From NCBI RefSeq assembly GCF_900167055.1, contig NZ_FUXP01000001.1, positions 434,001 to 498,000 of the forward strand: a stretch of DNA of 64,000 bases, given 5' to 3'. This document shows positions 1 through 7,485 of this stretch, piece after piece. The position numbers and the translations under genes are program-made. Origin of the DNA: Lysobacter spongiicola DSM 21749 (GTDB lineage Bacteria; Pseudomonadota; Gammaproteobacteria; Xanthomonadales; Xanthomonadaceae). The first letter of the stretch is position 1, and each line of letters begins with the position of its first letter. The notes beneath the pieces were generated by a model that was given only the letters and a program-made list of their open reading frames with translations, did no database searches and had not been told where the DNA came from.

Positions 1-1118
1 CCGTCTGGGTGAAGGACGCTTCGCGCGCGGTCGGGGTCGCGCAGACGCTGATCACCCCGGCGTCCCGCGCGCCGTACATGGAGGGCATCGCCAGCGACTA
101 CGCCGACATCCGCGAGCGCCACCGCAACCGCAGCGGCGGCAAGCGCCTGGTGTCGCTGGAGAAGGCGCGCGGACAGCGCTTCGACGGTGGCTGGGATGAC
201 TACCAGCCACCGGCGCCCACGAAGCCGGGGCTGCACGTATTCGACGACTACCCGCTCGACGAACTGGTGGGCCTGATCGACTGGACGCCCTTCTTCCAGG
301 CATGGGAGCTCGCCGGTCGCTATCCGGCCATCCTCGACGACGAGGTGGTCGGCCGCCAGGCGACCGAGCTCTATCGTGACGCACGCGCCATGCTCGACCG
401 CATCGTCAGGGAGAAATGGCTGCAGGCGAAGGCGGTCTTTGGCCTGTGGCCCGCCAACAGCCAGGGCGACGACGTGGTGGTCGACCTCGATGGCACCCCC
501 ACCACACTGCACTTCCTGCGCCAGCAGGTGGACAAACCGCCCGAGCGCCCGGACTTTTGCCTCGCCGACTTCATCGCTCCCCACGACTCCGGGCGCGCCG
601 ACTGGATCGGCGCCTTCGCGGTCACCGCCGGCCTCGGAATCGAGCCCCATGTCCAGCGATTCCTCGACGACCACGATGACTACAACGCCATCCTGCTGAA
701 AGCACTGGCCGACCGTTTGGCAGAGACCCTGGCCGAACGCCTGCACCAGCGCGTGCGCAAGGAGTTCTGGGGCTACGCCGCGGACGAATCACTCGGCACC
801 GAGGACCTCATCGCGGAGAAGTACCGCGGCATCCGGCCGGCCCCCGGCTATCCGGCCTGCCCGGAGCACAGCGAGAAGGCCACGCTGTTCCGGATGCTCG
901 ACGCACCGGCCAACGCCGGCATGCAATTGACCGAAAGCTTCGCGATGACGCCTGCGGCGGCCGTATCCGGCTACTACTTCAGCCACCCCGGCAGCCAATA
1001 CTTCGTGGTCGGCCGGGTCTCCAAGGAGCAGGCGGCCGATTACGCACGGCGCAAGGGCGTGCCGCTGGCGCAGGCCGAGCGCTGGCTGGCGTCGAACCTG
1101 GACTACGACCCGGAGTAG
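1..1118 (+). CDS. metH: Cobalamin-dependent methionine synthase, C-terminal part (truncated by the window edge)
   Basis: This is the end of the B12-dependent methionine synthase, which methylates homocysteine from 5-methyltetrahydrofolate. The frame is open from base 3, and the first residues (VWVKDASRAVGV) continue a longer protein, so the start lies outside the window. What remains is the tail of the cobalamin-binding region and the whole reactivation domain, which uses S-adenosylmethionine and flavodoxin to re-reduce cob(II)alamin. The SAM-binding signature RPAPGYPACPEH lies near 834-870, and the end TESFAMTPAAAVSGYYFSHP is typical of the family. The gene converges on the DUF2058 gene, with a REPIN between them. 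Confidence 0.96.
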   Translation, partial: VWVKDASRAVGVAQTLITPASRAPYMEGIASDYADIRERHRNRSGGKRLVSLEKARGQRFDGGWDDYQPPAPTKPGLHVFDDYPLDELVGLIDWTPFFQAWELAGRYPAILDDEVVGRQATELYRDARAMLDRIVREKWLQAKAVFGLWPANSQGDDVVVDLDGTPTTLHFLRQQVDKPPERPDFCLADFIAPHDSGRADWIGAFAVTAGLGIEPHVQRFLDDHDDYNAILLKALADRLAETLAERLHQRVRKEFWGYAADESLGTEDLIAEKYRGIRPAPGYPACPEHSEKATLFRMLDAPANAGMQLTESFAMTPAAAVSGYYFSHPGSQYFVVGRVSKEQAADYARRKGVPLAQAERWLASNLDYDPE

Positions 1119-1148
1119 TCGACGGGCTGCAGGCGGCGCCCCGCCCCT

Positions 1149-1223
1149 GTAGGAGCGGCTTCAGCCGCGATCGGGCGATGACGCAGGCGGACAATTCCAC
1201 ATCGCGGCTGAAGCCGCTCCTAC
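1149..1223. repeat. REPIN 1: inverted pair of GTAG-headed REP palindromes
   Basis: A 75-bp dyad. Each arm starts with GTAG at its outer end, followed by a short hairpin (GCGGCT, loop TC, AGCCGC). The arms face each other across about 30 bases of less conserved spacer. It lies between the convergent ends of metH and the DUF2058 gene. Its right edge runs into a second small hairpin module at 1222-1256. Confidence 0.93.
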
Positions 1224-1256
1224 GCCCCGACGGAAGTCCCCCTGGGGAACAAAGCC
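1222..1256. repeat. REPIN tail module, copy 1
   Basis: Directly after REPIN 1 comes CGGAAGTCCCCCTGGGGAAC and then AAAGCC, containing the mini-hairpin TCCCC-CT-GGGGA. The same module follows the REPINs ending at 31320 and 40976, and part of it recurs inside ligA. Confidence 0.8.
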
Positions 1257-1274
1257 AGGTCGGCCCGGATACCG

Positions 1275-1922
1275 TCACCACACCAGGTCGTCGGGCACCT
1301 GGTACTTGGGATCGGCATAGGGATCGTCCTCGGCGGGCGCGTCGGGATCGACCTTCAGCGCCACCGCGGGCGCGAATACCTGTTCTGCTTCAGCCAGCAG
1401 CGCCGCCGTGACCAGCAGATAGCGCCCATCCATCTGCAGCACGCCCAGCTCGCCCGCATTGAGCGCCTTGAGCTGGTCGGCGGTGACGTAGACGCGTTTG
1501 ATCTTGCCACCGTAAGGGAAGTGGCGCGCGATATCGGCCTCTTCGACGTTCAGCGCCTTGCCCTTCACCAGCTCCGCGAGGCGTGTACGCGCTTCGCGAC
1601 GCTTGCGCGCCTCCTCCTGCTTGGCCTGCTCGGCCCGGATCCGCTCCTCCTTCTCGCGTTGCGCGCGGATCGCGTAGGCCTTGGCGAGATCGATGTCCTC
1701 CTGCGAGCGCGGCTTGCCGCGTCCCGTGCCCTGCGCGCCCTGTCTGTGGCCACCCTTGTGGGGAGCTCCCGCCCGGGCATTCCGCCCCGGCGCCGGGGCG
1801 TTGGACTTCTGCCCCGCCTTGGCATCGTGCCTGCCACCACGCCGGGGCGGATCGTTGCGCTTGGGGGCCGGAGCGGCCTTGAACCCGAGGCCGAGCAGCT
1901 GGTCGCGGAGGGAGTCGGTCAT
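1275..1922 (-). CDS. DUF2058 family protein (YaiL-like)
   Basis: A 215-residue, strongly basic protein of the DUF2058 family. It starts with SLRDQLLGLGFK, continues through a low-complexity region rich in R, K, G and P (about residues 20-75) and a charged helix, likely coiled coil (about 78-120), and then the family signature HFPYGGKIKRVYVTADQLKA (about 133-152). Family members are sometimes labelled nucleoprotein or polynucleotide-associated. The basic linker fits nucleic-acid contact, but the molecular role is unknown. It is the last gene of the leftward gpx-FKBP-FKBP-slyX set, 41 bp after slyX. Confidence 0.88.
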   Translation of the reverse strand: MTDSLRDQLLGLGFKAAPAPKRNDPPRRGGRHDAKAGQKSNAPAPGRNARAGAPHKGGHRQGAQGTGRGKPRSQEDIDLAKAYAIRAQREKEERIRAEQAKQEEARKRREARTRLAELVKGKALNVEEADIARHFPYGGKIKRVYVTADQLKALNAGELGVLQMDGRYLLVTAALLAEAEQVFAPAVALKVDPDAPAEDDPYADPKYQVPDDLVW

Positions 1923-1963
1923 GTCGTTGTTCGCCAGGTCGCGCAGCGGGCACTGCGCCCTTG

Positions 1964-2209
1964 TCAGTAATGGGGCGGAGGGGGTTCGCTGGCGGGATCG
2001 GCCGAAACCGCTCCCGCCGCCATGGTGGCGCGCATCTGTTTCAGTTCTTCGACCACGCGATGCATCAACAATGCATTGCGTGCCTCTTCGTCGCGGGCCT
2101 GCGCCAGCGCATCGCTGAGTTCGCCGATGGTGTGCTCCTGGAACGCCAATCGCGTCTCCAGGTCGACCAACCGCGCTTCGATATCAGTGTCCATCGGAGT
2201 GCCGGCCAT
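1964..2209 (-). CDS. slyX: SlyX family protein
   Basis: A small coiled-coil protein of 81 residues with the SlyX core LETRLAFQEHTIGELSDAL and the characteristic proline-rich end PPPPHY. SlyX has no settled biochemical role. In enterobacteria it also neighbours an FKBP-type isomerase gene (fkpA), so this neighbourhood is conserved. The start at 2209 is used; an internal ATG at 2194 (MDTDIEARL) is equally plausible because neither has a strong ribosome binding site. It lies 20 bp after the FKBP gene. Confidence 0.9.
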   Translation of the reverse strand: MAGTPMDTDIEARLVDLETRLAFQEHTIGELSDALAQARDEEARNALLMHRVVEELKQMRATMAAGAVSADPASEPPPPHY

Positions 2210-2229
2210 CTACGTCGTCAGCGGCCGCT

Positions 2230-3021
2230 TCACCGGGCCGGCGCCTCGACGATGTCCTGCAGCTCCACCTCGAACACGAGCACCTCGTTCGGGCCGATCG
2301 GGCCACCCGGGGTACCCGCTTCGCCATAACCCAGTTCGCCGGGAATCCAGAACCGGTACGTGCTGCCGACCGGCATCAGCGTGATGCCCTCCTGCCAGCC
2401 GGGCACCACCTGGTCGAGCGGGATCTCGGTCGGCTCCCCGCGGTCATGGGAGCTGTCGAACTTCTCGCCGTCCAGCAACGTGCCGGTGTAATGCACGCGT
2501 ACGACGTCATCGGCGGCCGGCCGCGGACCATCGCCCTGGGTCAGCACCTGGTACTGGAGGCCGGAATCGGTGGTCTGCACGTCCGGCTTGGCCGCATTGG
2601 CCGCCAGGAATGCCGCACCCTCTTCCTTGTTCACCCTCGCCTTTTCCTGCATCTCGGCGACCCGTTCGTTGCGGACCCGCTCGGCGAACGCCGTACGCAC
2701 CTGTTCGGTCTGCTCATCGGTGAGCAGCGACTCCTCGCCCTCCAGGCCGCTGCGGATGGCATCGGCCAGGGTGTCGACGTCGATGTCGTCCTTCACCTCT
2801 TCGAGGGAGCGCGCCATGTCGCGACCGATCATGTAGCTGACCTGTTGCTTCTCGGTCGGCAACGCGTCCACCTGCACCGTGCCCGGGGCAGCATCGGCCG
2901 CGGGTGCCGTCGCGGCTTCCTCGCCACCGTCCGGCTGGCAGGCGGCGAGCGCCAGGACGAGCGTGGCCATGGCAACGGGCAATGCCGCCCGGCGGGTGCT
3001 GTAGGTGGGGGAATTCGTCAT
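2230..3021 (-). CDS. FKBP-type peptidyl-prolyl isomerase, lipoprotein
   Basis: A FkpA/Mip-like envelope chaperone that isomerises X-Pro bonds. The start at 3021 was chosen over a longer in-frame extension because a lipoprotein signal peptide follows at once (TLVLALAAC, lipidation Cys about residue 27) and an AGGAG element precedes it. The mature protein has the helical dimerisation domain (QVSYMIGRDMARSLEEV) and then a C-terminal FKBP domain (VRVHYTGTLLDGEKFDSS, RFWIPGELGYGEAG), about 263 residues in all. It follows a second FKBP gene on the same strand. A perfect 12-bp-arm palindrome sits between the two. Confidence 0.95.
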   Translation of the reverse strand: MTNSPTYSTRRAALPVAMATLVLALAACQPDGGEEAATAPAADAAPGTVQVDALPTEKQQVSYMIGRDMARSLEEVKDDIDVDTLADAIRSGLEGEESLLTDEQTEQVRTAFAERVRNERVAEMQEKARVNKEEGAAFLAANAAKPDVQTTDSGLQYQVLTQGDGPRPAADDVVRVHYTGTLLDGEKFDSSHDRGEPTEIPLDQVVPGWQEGITLMPVGSTYRFWIPGELGYGEAGTPGGPIGPNEVLVFEVELQDIVEAPAR

Positions 3022-3060
3022 CGGGTTGGACTCCTCGGGGGAAAGGATAGCGGGCCGGCC

Positions 3061-3085
3061 ACCCTGCCCCGGTCCGGGGCAGGGT
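3061..3085. other. Perfect GC palindrome between the two FKBP genes
   Basis: Two 12-base arms (ACCCTGCCCCGG and its complement) around a single central T, between the stop of one FKBP gene and the start of the next. On the transcribed minus strand the T run comes before the hairpin, so it does not have the layout of an intrinsic terminator. It may stabilise or separate the two messages. Confidence 0.6.
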
Positions 3086-3103
3086 GCAAGAAAAACGGGT
3101 GGA

Positions 3104-4045
3104 TCAATCGACGATGGCCTGCAACTCGACATCGAAGATCAGCATCTGGTTCGGGCCGATCTGGCCACCCGGGGCGCCGCGCGAACCGTAGGCCAGTTCC
3201 CCGGGAATCCAGAACCGGTACTTGGCGCCGACCGGCATCAGGGTCAGCCCCTCGGTCCATCCGGGGATGACATCGCCCAGCCCGAACTCCGCGGCTTCGC
3301 CACGCTCGTAGGAACTGTCGAACACGGTCCCGTCCTGCAGCGTGCCCTCGTAGTTCACGCGCACGCGGTCGCGCGGCGACGGACGCGGGCCCGATCCCTG
3401 ACGCAGGACCATGTACTGCAGCCCCGAACCCGTGGTGAAGACGCCCTTCTGCTGACGGTTCTCGGCCAGGAAGGCTTCGCCTTCCGCGCGGTTCTCCTCG
3501 CCCATCGCCTGCATCCGCTGCTGCATGCCTGCCTGCATCTTGCGTGTGAAAGCCTCCCGCGTCGCATCCAGCTCGGCCTGCGCCATCGCCAGCTCACCGC
3601 CCTCGAAGGTGTCCCGCAGCCCGCGCAGCAGCGGCGGCACGGAAAGATCGGCCTTCATCGGGACCAGGGAGCGGCCGACATCAGCGCCAACAAGGTGTCC
3701 GGCCTTGCGACGATCCACTTCGGGAACCTCGGCGCCGGCGGGTGCACGGCCAGCCCGGGACGCGACGCGCATCATCAGCGCCTGCCCGGTGGATTGGACG
3801 TCGGCCTCGGCGATCAACGGCTTGCCGCCGTCCAGGGCGTTGCGGATCGCCTCCTCAAAGGCCGCCAAGTCGATGTCCGGCGCCGCCGGCTCGATCGAAC
3901 GGGCGACGTCGTGGCCGACCATGTAGCTGATGCGGTCGGTTTCGCTGGCGAGGGCCGGGTTGCCCTGCGCAGCGGCAGGGGGAGCCACCGCCAGCAGGGT
4001 GGCGGCGACGAACAGCGCGGCCAGGCCGCGGACAAGAACCTTCAT
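3104..4045 (-). CDS. FKBP-type peptidyl-prolyl isomerase with duplicated N-terminal domain
   Basis: A 313-residue periplasmic prolyl isomerase. It has a cleavable signal peptide (LFVAATLLAVAPPAAAQG) and a C-terminal FKBP domain (VRVNYEGTLQDGTVFDSS ... RFWIPGELAYGSRGAPGG). The FkpA-type helical N-domain occurs twice: DRISYMVGHDVARSIEP near residue 37, and the diverged KAGHLVGADVGRSLVPM near residue 113. Usual family members carry one. The start at 4045 gives a clean signal peptide; the longer frame upstream is not protein-like. The gene lies just upstream of a second FKBP gene, apparently a tandem duplication that later diverged. Confidence 0.93.
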   Translation of the reverse strand: MKVLVRGLAALFVAATLLAVAPPAAAQGNPALASETDRISYMVGHDVARSIEPAAPDIDLAAFEEAIRNALDGGKPLIAEADVQSTGQALMMRVASRAGRAPAGAEVPEVDRRKAGHLVGADVGRSLVPMKADLSVPPLLRGLRDTFEGGELAMAQAELDATREAFTRKMQAGMQQRMQAMGEENRAEGEAFLAENRQQKGVFTTGSGLQYMVLRQGSGPRPSPRDRVRVNYEGTLQDGTVFDSSYERGEAAEFGLGDVIPGWTEGLTLMPVGAKYRFWIPGELAYGSRGAPGGQIGPNQMLIFDVELQAIVD

Positions 4046-4151
4046 TGTGTAGCTCCATGGGTTGCCGCCGCAGGCACGGCGCAAAGAGGCCCATTGTCGC
4101 GGCCGCGCGCGCCACCGGCAACGCCCGCGGCGCGATTGCCCTCCATCGGGT

Positions 4152-4733
4152 TCAGGGACGCGGTGTCGGCGCCTGCAGGGCTTTCTCGATGGCGTCGACC
4201 AGGGCCTTGTCGGAAGGCTCGGTGCGGCTGCCGAAGCTGGCCACCAGCCGGCCATCGCGGCCTACGAGGTACTTGTGGAAGTTCCAGGCCGGCGCTTCGC
4301 CCGCCGCTTCGGCCAACTGCCGGTACAGCGGCGTCGCTTCGGCTCCGACCACGTACACCTTCTCGAACATCGGGAACCGCACGCCGTAGGTGAGCGTGCA
4401 GAACTCCCGGATCTCGTCCTCGTCCTCGAACTCCTGTTCCTTGAAATCTCCCGAGGGGAAACCCAGGACCGCGAACCCGCTGGGGCCGTACTTGGCATGC
4501 AACGCCTCCAGCCCCTCGAACTGCGGCGTGAAGCCGCATTTGCTGGCGGTATTGACGAAGAGCAGGACCTTGCCGCCGTGCACCTGGGCCAGGTCGACGG
4601 GATCTTTTCCTGCAAGCGGGCGGAAAGAGTGGTCCAGCAGGCCGTCACTGGCTGCCGCCGTGCCGGAGATCGCCAGGGAACACGCCAGGAAGAAAGCAGG
4701 TGCGCCGAACAGGTTCATGGACAGGGCCCGCAA
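4152..4733 (-). CDS. Glutathione peroxidase family protein, exported
   Basis: A cysteine-type member of the glutathione peroxidase family, which reduces peroxides with thioredoxin or glutathione. The peroxidatic Cys lies in NTASKCGFTPQFEGLE (Cys about 66) and the Trp-Asn pair in WNFHKYLVGRDG. The usual FPxNQF/FPSND segment reads FPSGDF, so the catalytic glutamine is absent. The first 28 residues form a signal peptide (FFLACSLAISGTAAA), placing it in the periplasm. An alternative start lies at 4718. It is the first gene of the leftward set, back-to-back with the YtrA operon promoter. Confidence 0.92.
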   Translation of the reverse strand: MRALSMNLFGAPAFFLACSLAISGTAAASDGLLDHSFRPLAGKDPVDLAQVHGGKVLLFVNTASKCGFTPQFEGLEALHAKYGPSGFAVLGFPSGDFKEQEFEDEDEIREFCTLTYGVRFPMFEKVYVVGAEATPLYRQLAEAAGEAPAWNFHKYLVGRDGRLVASFGSRTEPSDKALVDAIEKALQAPTPRP

Positions 4734-4775
4734 GGATGGGACGGCGAGTATGACTTCAGTTGGGATACGGGGGAG

Positions 4776-4803
4776 TTGACGGGGGCTGTCTAGGTGTTAT
4801 AGT
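4776..4803 (+). promoter_or_regulatory. Sigma-70 promoter of the YtrA/ABC operon
   Basis: TTGACG (4776-4781) and TATAGT (4798-4803) are separated by 16 bases, close to consensus and about 40 bp before the first gene. Part of the -10 box lies inside the operator dyad at 4793-4816, so a bound repressor would block polymerase. Confidence 0.75.
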
Positions 4804-4816
4804 TACATACAACACC
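4793..4816. promoter_or_regulatory. Dyad operator, probable YtrA/GntR binding site
   Basis: An imperfect inverted repeat, GGTGTTATAG and ATACAACACC around TTAC, matching in 8 of the 9 outer base pairs. It overlaps the -10 box and precedes an operon that encodes a YtrA-type GntR regulator. Binding of that regulator (autoregulation) is an inference from position. Confidence 0.7.
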
Positions 4817-4842
4817 GGTCTACCAACGAACAGGACCCCCTC

Positions 4843-5109
4843 ATGAACCGCAAGCTCCACAACACGCTCTCCGCCTTGCTGGCCAGCGGCGCTCTGCTGG
4901 TGGTCGGCCTGATCGTTGCTGCACCGGCGGTCCCCACCCCGGGCGACGAACTGGCCGGGACCTCCGCGCTGGCCGCCGCCCTGGAAACCGCCGCCTCGGG
5001 CATCGAGGACGCCACCGAAAACGCTCCATCGCGCTCCACAAGGACGAACGCGCCAAACCAGAGGCAAATCCTTGTCATGCCTTATTTCTCCTTTGTCCCG
5101 CGGGGTTGA
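4843..5109 (+). CDS. Small single-pass membrane protein, first gene of the YtrA operon
   Basis: An 88-residue protein not assigned to a named family. It has a hydrophobic stretch at residues 9-30 (ALLASGALLVVGLIVAAPAV), which could be a signal anchor, followed by a hydrophilic Ala/Thr/Ser-rich tail. It is the first gene after the promoter/operator and ends 3 bp before the regulator, so it is cotranscribed. Small leading membrane proteins occur in comparable YtrA operons. A role as accessory subunit of the exporter or as envelope-stress reporter is a guess. Confidence 0.7.
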   Translation: MNRKLHNTLSALLASGALLVVGLIVAAPAVPTPGDELAGTSALAAALETAASGIEDATENAPSRSTRTNAPNQRQILVMPYFSFVPRG

Positions 5110-5112
5110 CCC

Positions 5113-5481
5113 ATGACCGCTATCCAGTGGAGCGACGGCGCTCCCATCTACCGCCAGCTGAAGGAACGTGTCGTCGCAATGATGCTCGACGGCGTGCTCA
5201 AACCCGGCGACGCCCTGCCCTCCGTCAGGCAGGTCGCGGCCGAGTACCAGCTCAATCCGATCACTGTCTCGCGCGCCTACCAGGAGTTGGCGGACGAGGC
5301 TCTCGTAGAAAAACGCAGGGGGCTTGGCATGTACGTCACCGAAGAAGCCGCAAGGAAACTGCTCGTCAACGAGCGCGAACGCTTCCTCACCGAAGAGTGG
5401 CCACTGGTGCTGGAGCGCATCATGCGCCTGGGCCTGACGGCCGAAGAGCTGCTGGCGCCGGCCAAGGCGGGTGCGCAATGA
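5113..5481 (+). CDS. GntR-family transcriptional regulator, YtrA subfamily
   Basis: A 122-residue repressor with an N-terminal winged helix-turn-helix (APIYRQLKERVVAMMLDG, LPSVRQVAAEYQLNPITVSR) and only a short C-terminal dimerisation helix pair. This architecture defines the YtrA subfamily, which typically controls adjacent ABC transporters and its own operon. The stop codon overlaps the start of the ATPase gene (ATGA). The dyad at 4793-4816 is its likely operator. The inducing signal cannot be read from the sequence; YtrA relatives often answer to cell-wall-active compounds. Confidence 0.93.
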   Translation: MTAIQWSDGAPIYRQLKERVVAMMLDGVLKPGDALPSVRQVAAEYQLNPITVSRAYQELADEALVEKRRGLGMYVTEEAARKLLVNERERFLTEEWPLVLERIMRLGLTAEELLAPAKAGAQ

Positions 5482-6371
5482 ACGCCGCCAACCCTTCTGT
5501 TTCAACCACTTCCGACGTCGTGGTCAGCGCGCGCAACCTGCGCAAGGCCTACAAGAACAAGGTCGCGCTGGACGACACTGCCTTCGACATACCGACCGGG
5601 CGCATCGTCGGCCTGATCGGCCCCAACGGCGCCGGCAAGACCACCGCGCTGAAGGCCATGCTGGGCCTGATCCCGTTCGAAGGGCGGATGAGCGTGCTGG
5701 GCCGCGACCCCCGTACCGAGCGCGACGAACTGATGCAGGAAGTCTGCTTCATCGCCGACGTGGCGGTACTGCCGCGCTGGATCCGGGTAGAGGAAGCCAT
5801 CGAATTCGTCGCCGGCGTCCATCCCCGCTTCGACCGGGCCCGTTGCCAGCGTTTCCTGGCCGGCACCCAGCTGAAGCCCCGGATGCGGGTGCGCGAGCTC
5901 TCCAAGGGCATGATCGTGCAGCTGCACCTGGCGCTGGTGATGGCCATCGACGCCCGCCTGCTGGTACTGGACGAGCCCACGCTCGGCCTGGACATCCTCT
6001 ACCGCAAGCAGTTCTACCAGCGCCTGCTGGAGGACTACTTCGACGAGAACAAGACCATCCTGATCACCACGCACCAGGTCGAGGAGGTCGAGCACATCCT
6101 CACCGACGTGATGTTCATCCGCGACGGGAAGATCGTGCTGAACAGCGAGATGGACGCCGTGGGCGAGCGTTTCACGGAGGTGCTGGTCAACGCCGACCAG
6201 GCCGACAACGCCCGCGCACTGAAGCCGCTGGACGAACGCAGCCTGCCGTTCGGAAAGACCGTGATGCTGTTCGACGGGGTACCGCGCGGGCAGCTGACCC
6301 AGCTCGGGGAGACCCGCACGCCGGGGCTCGCGGACCTGTTCGTCGCCACCATGAAGGGGACCTACGCATGA
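5478..6371 (+). CDS. ABC transporter ATP-binding protein
   Basis: A 297-residue ATPase of a YtrBCDEF/antibiotic-export type ABC transporter. Walker A is GPNGAGKTT (residues 48-56), Walker B is LLVLDEPTLGLD, and the switch His is in TTHQVEEVEH. The signature loop reads LSKGM rather than LSGGQ, a common departure in this clade. The start is fixed by the 4-base ATGA overlap with the regulator gene. Its stop overlaps the start of the permease gene in the same way, so the three are translationally coupled. Confidence 0.95.
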   Translation: MNAANPSVSTTSDVVVSARNLRKAYKNKVALDDTAFDIPTGRIVGLIGPNGAGKTTALKAMLGLIPFEGRMSVLGRDPRTERDELMQEVCFIADVAVLPRWIRVEEAIEFVAGVHPRFDRARCQRFLAGTQLKPRMRVRELSKGMIVQLHLALVMAIDARLLVLDEPTLGLDILYRKQFYQRLLEDYFDENKTILITTHQVEEVEHILTDVMFIRDGKIVLNSEMDAVGERFTEVLVNADQADNARALKPLDERSLPFGKTVMLFDGVPRGQLTQLGETRTPGLADLFVATMKGTYA

Positions 6372-7420
6372 ACGCTGTCGTCGAAAACGCCACTGCACCG
6401 CGGGCGCCGGCCACGGCACCGCACGCCACGCACAAGTTCAAGCTGCTGCTCAAGAGGGAGTTCTGGGAGCACAAGGGCGGCTTCCTCTGGGCCCCGTTGA
6501 TCGCCGGCGGCATTTCCCTGCTGCTGAGCGCGATGGCGATCGTTGTCGGCCTTGTCGCCGCCCACAGGTCCGGGGTTGCCGACGAGCTCGAAGTCGACGG
6601 CGTCAACATCAACGGCCTCGACCTGGGCAGCCTGACCAGCAAGATGGACGCCACGGAGATGGCCCAGTTCGCCCAGGGCATCGACCTGACGCTGATCCTC
6701 AGCTCGTCCTGGCCGTTCATCGTCATGTCCTTCGTGGTCTTCTTCTACTGCCTCGGCGCCCTGTACGACGACCGCAAGGACCGCAGCGTGCTGTTCTGGA
6801 AGTCGCTGCCGCTGTCGGACAGCCAGACCGTCCTGTCGAAGGTCGTCAGTGCGGTGGTGGTGGCCCCGGTCATCGCGGTGGCCGCGACGGTCGCCACGAT
6901 GTTCGGGTTCCTGCTAATCATCAGCGTGGTCGTGCTCGCCTACGGCGGCAACCCGCTGACACTGCTGTGGGGTCCTGCCAGCCCGCTGGCGGTCGCGGCT
7001 TCGCACCTGGCGTGGATCCCGGTCTATGCGCTCTGGGCCCTTCCCACCGTCGGCTGGCTGCTGTTGTGCTCGGCGTGGGCCCGCAGCAAGCCCTTCCTCT
7101 GGGCCATCATGGTGCCGCTGTTCGCCGGCATCTTCGTCGCCTGGTTCGACCTGATGCAGCTGTTCGACCTCGCCACCTCCTGGTTCTGGATCCACGTGGT
7201 CGCCCGCATGCTGCTCGGCACCGTGCCCGGTTCCGACCTGCTGTACCGGGACAACGCCGGGCTGGAAAGCGCCGAAGGACTCGATGCGCTCTTCGCCAAC
7301 ATGTCCCCGGCAGGACAGCTCTCGAGCCTGGCGATGCCCGAACTCTGGGTGGGTGCGGTGGCCGGTGCGCTGATGATCTTCGCGGCGATCCGGCTGCGCC
7401 GCTGGCGCGACGACGGCTGA
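6368..7420 (+). CDS. ABC transporter permease
   Basis: A 350-residue ABC-2-like membrane subunit with about six hydrophobic segments, for example WAPLIAGGISLLLSAMAIVV (near residue 40), WPFIVMSFVVFFYCLGALY, VVVAPVIAVAATVATMFGFL and a last helix before the basic end RLRRWRDDG. The motif YDDRKDRSVLFWKSLPLSD is typical of bacitracin- or YtrC-like permeases. The gene overlaps the ATPase gene by 4 bp and forms the exporter with it. The substrate is unknown. Confidence 0.93.
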   Translation: MNAVVENATAPRAPATAPHATHKFKLLLKREFWEHKGGFLWAPLIAGGISLLLSAMAIVVGLVAAHRSGVADELEVDGVNINGLDLGSLTSKMDATEMAQFAQGIDLTLILSSSWPFIVMSFVVFFYCLGALYDDRKDRSVLFWKSLPLSDSQTVLSKVVSAVVVAPVIAVAATVATMFGFLLIISVVVLAYGGNPLTLLWGPASPLAVAASHLAWIPVYALWALPTVGWLLLCSAWARSKPFLWAIMVPLFAGIFVAWFDLMQLFDLATSWFWIHVVARMLLGTVPGSDLLYRDNAGLESAEGLDALFANMSPAGQLSSLAMPELWVGAVAGALMIFAAIRLRRWRDDG

Positions 7421-7428
7421 GTACCACC

Positions 7429-7456
7429 GCGGGCCGGCTGTCCCTGGCCGGCCCGC
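7429..7456. other. Intercistronic hairpin after the permease gene
   Basis: A perfect 10-bp stem (GCGGGCCGGC and GCCGGCCCGC) with an 8-base loop, just after the permease stop. No T tract follows, so it may attenuate or stabilise the message and not end it. The next gene has its own good ribosome binding site. Confidence 0.6.
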
Positions 7457-7485
7457 ACACTCTCCAGACACCAGAGGTGATCCCG

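Noticed and set aside
3061-3085. Intrinsic terminator between the two FKBP genes
   Set aside because: On the transcribed strand the T run is upstream of the hairpin, so the layout is wrong for termination.
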